This document shows, one piece after another, positions 55,888-64,000 of a stretch of DNA of 64,000 nt. The stretch covers positions 40,827,764 through 40,891,763 of the forward strand of contig OX328123.1 of assembly GCA_946811695.1 (NCBI GenBank), written 5' to 3'. Source of the DNA: Gonocerus acuteangulatus (lineage: Eukaryota > Arthropoda > Insecta > Hemiptera > Coreidae). Position numbers and translations under genes: made by a program. How positions within the stretch are numbered: position 1 is the first letter of the stretch; the number at the start of each line of letters is the position of its first letter. Below the pieces are notes generated by a model. That model had not been told where the DNA came from. It was given only the letters and a program-made list of their open reading frames with translations, and did not search any database.

Positions 55888-58850
55888 ATGACAAACGTAG
55901 GATTTTGTTCCAATAAAAAAAAATCAAAATTAAGTGCTGCAAAGTTGGGTACATTAGTTGAAAAACATTTAAATAAAACAGTGTGTGCTGAAACCATTCA
56001 AAGAGTCTTAAGAAAAATGCAATACAATGGTAGAGTTGCAAGGCAAAATTCTTACATCACCGAAAAATATAAAAATATGCAAATTATTTTTCCCAAGAAT
56101 TACTTAAAGAAAAGATGGACTTCTGGAGAACTGTTTTGTTTTTAGATGTGTGAAAATTTACTCTGTTTGGGCCTGATAGAACACGTTAGGAGGCGTATGG
56201 CTTCTTCGGTGGTAGGATATCATCATTTAATTGAGGAAGCAATGGATAAACATTTATATCGTGACATCCTTAAGAATATATTGCAGCCAAGTTCGGAATA
56301 ATAAATTATTTTGCTTTTTGGTAATACTGAAGGAGAGCGTCCTCAGCACCGATTTTCTTCAAAGTTTGCACTATAACGTATTTTGATGCACTAAACACGA
56401 ATCCGTTGAAAAAAAAGTTGCTCTCAACTAGGTAAGAAGATATTAAGCACTAAAGTTCACTGTTATGGAGGTTATAAAAGACGGGGTAAACAGCTTATAT
56501 GTAAACACGCGCATGCGCAATAGTCCTTAATGAGGAAGTGTAATTGAAATTTAGACTCACTTTTGGTAGCTGACTTGGTCGTAAACTGTCGCTTTTGGGC
56601 ATACATGCTATGCGTTTCCGCTCGCTCAAGAAGATATCAAAACCCCTAGTCAATCCAACTCGCAGAAATTAAAAGAATTTTATGCCCAAAAGTCGTCCAA
56701 GGCATTCTTCTAATCCTCCTAGACATCTTCAGACGCGATGTTCGGTGGATATAAGTCCGCAATCGCACCGAAAAAAGCATTTATGCGCATTATCACTTCA
56801 TTTATGCGCATTTTCACTTCATTTTTATTGAACACTTTCTACAAAAAAACTGTAATAACGATAACAATAACAAGCTAATTACAGCTTAGAGGGAATTAGA
56901 GAAGCTTAGAAGGAACAAATCATAAAGTCATTAGCTAATTATTAAGGGATTTCTGTTATATAATACTTTTCAGAAGCGAAACAAGAAATTTGAAGAATGT
57001 TTCATTATTTAAAAAAATGTTTCTGAATAAATAAGTGTTGGTAAATTTTAATAATTGATAGTTAATTTCAAGGTAAAAATGCAGTTTCCAGCCCTCCAAA
57101 CCGATTTCTTTCAAACTTTGCACAATAACGTATTTTGATGCACTAAACACGAATACGATAAAAAAAAACGTCGGATTTAACTAGGAAAGAAGTTATTAAG
57201 CACTTAAGTTCACTGTTGTGCAGGTTATGAGAGCTAATGTAAACAACTAAATTTGTCAACATACGCATGCGCGGGTATGGAAAAGTTCGTAATAAGGAAG
57301 TTTAATTGAAATTTACCATAAATTATCGAAATTCATCAGCAGTTATTTATTTACAATCATTTTTTTAAATAATTAAACACTCCTCACATTTCTTGTTTCG
57401 TTCACGAAAAGTATTATATATCAGAAATCCCTTAATAATTTGCTAATGCCTTTATAATTATCGTTCTAATTCGCGCCTATCGAACTTCAATTGTCAACAA
57501 GTCAATTGTCAAACAAATATTTTGATGCTAAACAGAAGAACATTTAGATGGATATTTGGCCGAATTTCTCTTCAAACGCGCTCATAAATATGAAGAGCGT
57601 TTAAAGGCATTTTTCAGTGCGATTGGGGATTTGTATCCACCGAACATCCAGTCTCAAGAAGAAGAAGAAGAAGAAGAAAAAAGCTTAAAGAGATGTCTTG
57701 GAGGATTAGAGGAATGTCTAGGAAGACTTTAAGGGCATACGTGCTATGCGTTTCCGCTCGCTCCGCTCGCTCAAGAAAATAACAAAACCCCAGTCAATCC
57801 AACTCGCTAAAATTAATAGAATTCTATTATTATTATTAAGCGACAGGTGACGACGGGTGAGGATGCCCTTAAAATTAACAATATCTTTGAATAAATGGTT
57901 TCTGAACAAATGAGAGTTCTCTGTTTCCCAATGTTACATATCTGCGCATGCGCGTGTTTACAAATACGCTGATGCCTAGTTTTATAACCTTCCTAACTTT
58001 AGTGCTTAATATTATAGTCTATTAATTTTAGCGAGTTGGATTGACTGGGGTTTTGTTATCTTTTTGAGCGAGCGGAAACGCACAGCACGTATGCCTTAAA
58101 GTCGTAATTTATGCCTTAAAGTCATCACAAATTTAGTTGTTTACATTAGCTCTCATAACCTGCACAACAGTGAACTTAAGTGCTTAATAACTTCTTTCCT
58201 AGTTAAATCCGACGTTTTTTTTTATCGTATTCGTGTTTAGTGCATCAAAATACGTTATTGTGCAAAGTTTGAAAGAAATCGGTTTGGAGGGCTGGAAACT
58301 GCATTTTTACCAATTTCAATTACACTTCTTCATTAAGGACTATTGCGCATGCGCGAGTTTACAAGTACGTTGTTTATGCGATCGTTTGTAACGTTCATAA
58401 CAGTGAGCTTTAGCTTAATAACTTCTTTCCTAGTTGAGAGTAACTTTTTTTTTAACGGATTCGTATTTAGAGCATCAAAATACGTTATAGTGCAAACTTT
58501 GAAGAAAATCGGTGCTGAGGACGCTCTCCTTTAGTATTACCTGCTTTTTTAGTCATAACGATCCCAAACATTATTCTTATCTTGCAAGAGAATGAGTTCA
58601 TATAATTGCTCCAAAACTATGAAAACACCCCTCCAATCACCAGACCTTAACATCATAGAGAATTTATGAAGTTAATTAGAAGCAAAAGTGAGGAAACGTA
58701 AGATATCAAACAAAGAATATCACAAAAAGACTCTTCAAGAAGAATGAGAGAAAATATGTCTATCTTGCACAGAAAAGCATGTCCAATTCATGCCCAATTG
58801 TTTGAAAGTGATAATAAATACAAAGGATCACCTAAAAAGTACTAACATTT
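55888..58850 (+). pseudogene. Tc1-like transposase, interrupted
   Basis: The first part (55888-56310) has a helix-turn-helix region KLSAAKLGTLVEKHLNKTV, then TIQRVLRKMQYNGRVARQNS. It continues in another frame with FWRTVLFLD and KFTLFGPD, where the DES of the first catalytic Asp is altered to DV-stop. After the nested insertion the second part (from 58551) reads SHNDPKHYSYLARE (second Asp) and LQSPDLNIIENL followed by a stop where Trp is expected (third acid, E of DD34E). It cannot make active transposase. Confidence 0.8.
56320..58541. mobile_element. 2.2 kb hAT-like fold-back element nested in the Tc1 transposase
   Basis: The left end GGTAATACTGAAGGAGAGCG equals the inverse of the right end apart from one base. 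A perfect 8-bp duplication TGCTTTTT occurs at 56312-56319 and 58542-58549. Internal inverted pairs (about 56940-57000 with 57390-57430, and 57070-57270 with 58120-58312) give concentric hairpins. Motifs such as CGGAAACGCATAGCACGTAT recur several times. No transposase frame. A 553-bp relative is at 62175-62727. Confidence 0.85.
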
Positions 58851-59099
58851 AAAATATTTTTGAATTTTTGGACGTTTTCCATTTTGCATCATTTTCACTG
58901 TGACCTTAAAAGTTTATATTAATGTATAAAATTTTTGTTTAAATTTATGATTTGATCTCAAATTTATTTTTATCTATTGTATATTATATATATTACTTTA
59001 TTTTTGTAAACAAAGATTTTTCAGAATAAATTGTGGGTTGGTATTAAATATATTTTTTAAAAAGTAAATATCTTGCATCATTTTGACTGTGAGCCGCTG

Positions 59100-60630
59100 T
59101 ACCTGTTCCTTGTATATTTACACCTGCTTAATTTTAAAAAATCACCATATAAATTATTAACTCTTGTTTTGGAGATTCAATTCCATTTTAAATTTCCTAT
59201 AGTATAAATTTTTAATTTGTGGACAATTTGGTGAATGCAGACACGAATGTCAAAATAATACAGTCATTTTTGCTGAGTTGGTTGTGAACTTATTGGGATC
59301 TTGGGATGTTGACAGAAGGGTACCAATAATGCGTGTTCTCAAAAGTAAAAATAAACAAATCTTTTATTCATAAAATAAAGTAATAATAATAATCTGACTC
59401 CATAAATATAACAATCTTCTTCTAAAATAATAATTAATAAATAAATGATAAAGTCCTCTGGGCAGATAATAAATAAGGAAAATGTCTTTGACGATTGAAG
59501 AAGGAAAATAAAATATTCTTGTCGAGATGACGTCACCAGTGTTGCGGGGCGAGATGCTGAGTCTCGGTGCTGGGAAGGTTATGCCTATTGCGACCTCCTT
59601 GGTGGACATGTAACCGGTGCGAGAGGTAACACCGGCGTCAGTAAATAAATAGCGAGTAAAGTGCAGCTACTCACAGTTTGATGCTGGTTACTTCGCTCAC
59701 TTACTCCAGGTTCCTGTGTGCTCGATTTACGACTGCAGAAAGTCTATTCATCAGTGTCCACTACTCCCTTTTGTGTTGAATTCAACAGCCGGCACTTGGT
59801 CATCATGGCCACACTAAGTACACTATCTTTTAGATCTATCTTATCAGATCTTAATATCTGATAAAATGATCGGTACGCTACAAACTCATAGCTGGGAGAT
59901 GAATTTCATATTCTTTCTTTTGTAATTAGTCAAGATTTTTTTTAATGTGGAATATCTTATTACAACAACAGTCTATGGAACGGTATTCACTGAACAAGAA
60001 TGGTTTAACATGTAAAAACAATTTCAAAGGACTGTCTTGGAAGGCAGTCTTCCAGAATTATTTTGTTACGAAAACAGGGGATCAGGATAAGTTACAACCC
60101 ATTTTGAGTTTTATTGCGAGAATGGCCGAGAAATAAAAAACGCTCAATAGATTTCCCTGCGCCTATGTTTTGCGGGAGCTAATAAACCATCTAGATGACT
60201 GCTAATTTTACTTGACTCTGACCAGGATAAAGGCAAGATTCTTAATGAAAAAAAGAAACGAACCATGTACTATTCGACCAAATATACAATCCGCCTGTAA
60301 GAACTAAACGACTGTAACAATGGGAAACAAGAAAAACGGAACAAGCAACCAACCTGATTTTTAAAGAATAAAGATGATCAACTGCACAGATCTAGTCAAT
60401 TGTAATTGTGTGATATCATTCGAGACCTTGACTCTTGAATGAAGATGGGGTTTCAGGCAACAAAAGGGGCAATACATTCACTCAATTGGTGGTAATACAA
60501 TATTTCATCAACTCAAATGTAATATACTGCTAAAAGACCATTCTCTCCATTCCAACCATCATTGTATGCAACCAAAAATGGATCTTTCGGGATCGAGTAG
60601 CTAGGAAGTTTTCTTTCTGAAGATGGTATG
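59100..60630. other. Unassigned stretch, locally less AT-rich
   Basis: Around 59520-59800 base composition shifts towards G+C and shows CGTCACC, GGTAACACCGGCGTC and CAGCCGGCACTTGG segments unlike the surroundings. It could be a decayed LTR retroelement, but no RT, integrase or LTR pair is visible. Confidence 0.35.
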
Positions 60631-60631
60631 A

Positions 60632-60902
60632 CATGGGCGTATATAAGGGGGAGCTGAGGGTGCTGCAGCCCCCCCCCGAAATTTTGATTTGATCGGTAAA
60701 AATTTTATAAAACCCTTAAAAATAAATTGAATAAGATCATTTAGTTCATAAAACATATTCTATTTTGGGTGTTATAGCGTTTAAGTTGGCTAAAACTATT
60801 CCAAGATATAAATTGTTAGTATTCCATACACCGGAAACAGTCTCAGCCCCCCCCCGAAATTTTCCCAGCCCCCTCCGAAAATGTTTTCTATATACGCCCA
60901 TG
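60632..60902. mobile_element. hAT-like MITE with CATGGGCGTATATA ends
   Basis: 271 bp. CATGGGCGTATATAAGGGGG at the left, CTATATACGCCCATG at the right. Perfect 8-bp duplication TGGTATGA (60624-60631 and 60903-60910). Internal G- or C-rich runs next to CGAAATTTT are shared by all copies. Confidence 0.9.
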
Positions 60903-61152
60903 TGGTATGAAGCAATGATTGCGGATTAGATAATTTTTGAGCGTATGGACGCTCCAGAACTCGCTTACAAGAGAAAAGCCAAAATATAGTGATCTCATGA
61001 CTCCACCAATTGATTTCCTCTAGATCCAACAACCCGATAGGTTTTTTTCTATCAAATTAGGATGTAACATTAAAAGAGAAGAATTATACTTACAATGTTA
61101 TGGCATATGTAATTAGTATTTCCGTTTACTCTTAATTCTTTAAAATGAGAAA

Positions 61153-61617
61153 AAAGACCCGGTAGCCGTGAGGGTTAAGGCGTGAGCTCTTAACACTCCG
61201 TGCCAAAGGTCGTGGGTTCGATTCCCACTAGGGGCGGTGGCTTTTCTTTCGAAAAAAGAAAAGGCATCACCCCTATCCTGGCTAGAAAAGGGTGGTAACC
61301 TATAGATAACCCGTCCTAAAATTCGTAGTTAATAATAAATGGACGTTAAAATTTAAATAAATAAATAAATTTCGCTAAGGGGGGACCCTTGTAATTTTGT
61401 TAAAGATTCAACAATCCGGCTATATTTCAAAGAATATTTAGTTCACTTAATAACTTAGTAAGCATATTTTTAAATATATTTGACGAAATATAAATTATTG
61501 TTTAACGATTATATTTTTCTTTTAATCTACTCTATAAAACAAATGAATTGCTGATAGATAACCCGTCCTAAAATTCGTAGTTAATAATAAATGGACGTTA
61601 AAATTTAAATAAATAAA
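61153..61617 (+). mobile_element. tRNA-derived SINE, family 2, with duplicated 3' tail
   Basis: The SINE proper (61153-61375) is nearly identical to 39135-39345. It is followed by about 180 unrelated bases and then a second identical SINE tail (61556-61617). A perfect 12-bp duplication TAAAATGAGAAA flanks the whole composite (61141-61152 and 61618-61629), showing that it was inserted as one unit. Confidence 0.8.
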
Positions 61618-62174
61618 TAAAATGAGAAACTTCAATCTAGAGTAACAAAGAAACTACAGCTAATAAACATTTTTTTTTTGTCTTTTTTCTTTTTCCTCGA
61701 CCCAACTCAAATTCCTTTTGTTGAGGGGGAGAGTGAGAGAAGTAAAAAAGCATTTTCATTCCCAACTCCAGGTTGTATTCCCGATAGTAACACCAGGAGG
61801 ATGGAGTAACTACTTTTATCACATGGAATGTCTTTTGTATAGGTTTGATCGTGAACTAGAATCAAAGTTTCGTATTTATTTGTGTTAATATTAATTTCTA
61901 AAATCAGTAAAGGTAACAATTTAACGATCTTGTCCAAAACAGTAATCCTCAAACCAATACAGATCGCTATGAAGTAGCATTGTTATAGTAAGTCGTTTGG
62001 TCTGAATTAAATTACTTGCCTATTGGACAAAGTTGTTTAACGTCCATCTTGAGGTAAGTTATAACTAATATAATGTTTTTATATGCTCACTTTTGAATGT
62101 TTAATTAATTTCAATAAGTTCATACATGATTACAGTGACAACTAAGGTATGAAATACAAATATATTAAATATAT

Positions 62175-62727
62175 GGTAAAACTGAAGGAGAGTGTCCTCA
62201 GCACCGATTTTCTTCAAAGTTTGCACTATAACGTATTTTGATGCACTAAACACGAATCCGTTGAAAAAAAAAGTTGCTCGCAACTAGGAAAGAAGTTATT
62301 TTTAAAAAAAAGTTCACTGTTATGAAGGTTAGGGAAGACTGCCTTGGACGACTTTTGGGCCATAGAATTCTTTTCATTTCTGCGAGTTGGATTGACTAGG
62401 GGTTTTGATGTTTTCTTGAGCGAGCGGAAACGCATAGCACGTATGCCCAAAAGCGACAGTTTACGACCAAGTCAGCTACCACAGGTGAGTCTAAATTTCA
62501 ATTACACTTCGTCATTAAGGACTATTGCGCAGGCGCGTGTTTACATATAAGCTGTTTACCCCGTCTTTTATAACCTCCATAACAGTGAACTTTAGTGCTT
62601 AATAACTTCTTTCCTAGTTGCGAGCAACTTTTTTTTTTCAACGGATTCGTGTTTAGTGCATCAAAATACGTTATAGTGCAAATTTTGAAGAAAATCGGTG
62701 CTGAGGACACTCTCCTTCAGTATTACC
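62175..62727. mobile_element. 553-bp hAT-like MITE related to 56320-58541
   Basis: Begins GGTAAAACTGAAGGAGAGTG and ends CTCTCCTTCAGTATTACC. Flanked by AAATATAT and AAATATAA (one mismatch in 8). About 130-bp inverted arms (GCACCGATTTTCTTCAAAGT and its inverse). It ends about 240 bp upstream of the BUD23 start codon. Confidence 0.85.
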
Positions 62728-62963
62728 AAATATAATTTTAAATGCAGTCAAGTTGTATAAAATTTGAAATTGAATGATTATACACACTTTGATCTAAAGA
62801 TGTAATGAGAACAGAAATGGTGCTTAGTCACTATTACCTCTATGTTTAATTAGATGTCTGTGGAAGGTTATAGTTGTGTGATACCTTCTTTCTATTAAGG
62901 TAAAATAAATCCTATTATTTTTGTTTAATTTCATTTCAGCGTTAATGATATAGTTTTAGTATT

Positions 62964-63797
62964 ATGTCTTCTGGTAGGCGCCCAGAGCATCAAGCTCCTC
63001 CTAATATTTATTACAACGATGAGGAGGCAAAGAAGTATACCCAGAATTCTCGCATAATTCAAATTCAGGTTGAAATGACAGAGAGAGCATTAGAGTTATT
63101 ATGTTTACCAGAGAATGTTCCTTGTCTAATCCTTGATTTAGGGTGTGGATCAGGCTTGAGTGGTAGTGTTTTAGAAGACAATGGCCACACATGGATTGGC
63201 ATGGATATATCTACATCCATGTTGAAGATTGCTCAAGACCGAAAAGTTGAAGGAGATTTAATTTTGAGTGATTTAGGCGAGGGAGTCCCTTTCCGGGCTG
63301 GTGTTTTTGATGGTGCGATTAGTATTAGTGCTTTGCAGTGGCTTTGTAATGCAGATCAAGCCAATCACAAGCCAGCAAAAAGACTATATACATTTTTCTC
63401 TACACTTTATACTTCTTTAAGCAGGACTGGTCGAGCAGTGTTTCAGTTCTACCCAGAAAACCCAGCACAAATCGAATTAGTTACAACACAAGCAATGAAA
63501 GCGGGTTTCTTTGGTGGGTTAGTTGTTGATTATCCAAACTCCACTAAAGCAAAGAAATATTTCCTTGTTTTGATGGTTGGTACCAATGACACATTACCGC
63601 AAGCCCTGGGTACTGAAGGTAATAATAGTACCATACCTTATTCCAAGGAGAGGGTATCTTTTAAAAATCTGAAAGGCAAGCCTATCAAGAAGAGTAGAGA
63701 CTGGATTCTTGAGAAGAAAGAAAGAAGAAAGAGACAGGGCAAGGAAACAAGAGAATTTTCGAAGTACACTGGAAGGAAAAGAAGTGGAAAATTTTAA
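62964..63797 (+). CDS. BUD23: 18S rRNA (guanine-N7)-methyltransferase, BUD23/WBSCR22-like
   Basis: 277 aa in one exon. Nuclear SAM-dependent enzyme that methylates N7 of a guanine in 18S rRNA (with TRMT112 as partner) and supports 40S subunit export. Near the N-terminus RRPEHQAPPNIYYNDEEAKK is the family signature. SAM motif I is LDLGCGSGLSG (57-67), the acidic residue is D81 in IGMDIS, then SDLGEGVPF (102-110) and FDGAISISALQWLCNA (115-130). The C-terminal 40 residues are strongly basic (KKERRKRQGK), matching the nuclear localisation/rRNA-binding tail. The length equals the family norm (about 280). A good acceptor (TTTCATTTCAG) ends at 62939, 24 bases before the ATG, suggesting a 5' UTR intron. 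No frame damage, so it looks functional. Confidence 0.95.
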   Translation: MSSGRRPEHQAPPNIYYNDEEAKKYTQNSRIIQIQVEMTERALELLCLPENVPCLILDLGCGSGLSGSVLEDNGHTWIGMDISTSMLKIAQDRKVEGDLILSDLGEGVPFRAGVFDGAISISALQWLCNADQANHKPAKRLYTFFSTLYTSLSRTGRAVFQFYPENPAQIELVTTQAMKAGFFGGLVVDYPNSTKAKKYFLVLMVGTNDTLPQALGTEGNNSTIPYSKERVSFKNLKGKPIKKSRDWILEKKERRKRQGKETREFSKYTGRKRSGKF

Positions 63798-64000
63798 TTT
63801 AATGTTGTACCAATATGACCATAAATCCATGTATCATAATATATTTTTTTGGTTAAAGACCATTTTTTAATATTATTTTTGTTTAAATATATTCAATCCT
63901 ACTTTTTTTTTGAGCATCCCTTGCGAAGTTCTCGATGTACAATGCCATTTAATTATATCAATAGTCAAGAAACTTATTAAGCAATAGACCACTAGAAAAC

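Larger units (their letters stand above)
55531..58903 (+). mobile_element. Tc1-like transposon, decayed, with a nested insertion
   Basis: The left end CACAGTGAAAAAGATGCAAA is matched by the inverse of 58884-58903 (CACAGTGAAAATGATGCAAA). A further similar end occurs at about 59075-59095, so the outer border could be there. The enclosed transposase (55888 to about 58850) is interrupted by the element at 56320-58541. The transposon without its passenger is about 1.15 kb, slightly short for Tc1. Confidence 0.75.

Noticed and set aside
55745..56041. A 98-codon minus-strand frame
   Set aside because: It is the antisense of the Tc1 transposase N-terminal region.
1..64000. A CRISPR array, operon or prokaryotic defence system
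   Set aside because: Repeats are dispersed transposons and microsatellites, genes have spliceosomal introns, and no clustered spacer pattern exists.

Overview
This is an AT-rich nuclear window from an arthropod, most likely an insect. The genes have GT-AG introns of 75 bp to 5 kb and encode animal housekeeping proteins. Two are pickpocket-type DEG/ENaC channels, a family greatly expanded in insects. More of the window is derived from transposable elements than from coding sequence. Nothing points to bacterial or viral DNA.

Layout of genes. (1) Bases 1-96 look like the last coding codons of an unrecognised plus-strand gene. (2) PSMB5 (proteasome beta5), minus strand, 8596 to 4349, four exons found and the last one missing. 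(3) MRPS31 (mitochondrial ribosomal protein mS31), plus strand, about 8994-20231, head-to-head with PSMB5 across about 400 bp that probably holds a bidirectional promoter. (4) Two DEG/ENaC genes in tandem on the minus strand. ppk-A (32725 to 20675) can be read completely as 9 exons and 526 codons; ppk-B (50328 to 37836) lacks only its first exon. They share intron positions and phases, so they arose by duplication. (5) A single-exon ANCHR/ZFYVE19-like abscission regulator, minus strand, 55145 to 54582. (6) A single-exon BUD23-like 18S rRNA methyltransferase, plus strand, 62964-63797. MRPS31 and ppk-A converge tail to tail at about 20.2-20.7 kb.

Mobile DNA. Introns and spacers carry a 3.8 kb LINE with endonuclease, reverse transcriptase and RNase H (antisense in an MRPS31 intron), two older LINE fragments, a PIF/Harbinger element with a transposase remnant, and a decayed Tc1-like transposon split by a 2.2 kb nested element. 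There are several families of short inverted-repeat elements with 8-bp target duplications (hAT-like), piggyBac-, pogo- and mariner-like MITEs, at least two tRNA-derived SINE families, and a 5S rRNA-derived sequence.

The most unusual signal is a set of Penelope-like and fold-back fragments (about 2.1-2.8, 21.3-22.3, 33.25 and 43.4-43.65 kb) that repeatedly carry a hammerhead-ribozyme-like core (CTGANGA, stem II, GAAAC, GTH). Three of the fragments are long inverted repeats with one ribozyme-like motif per arm. I do not see a wholly new multi-gene system here; the genes are individually recognisable and not functionally linked.
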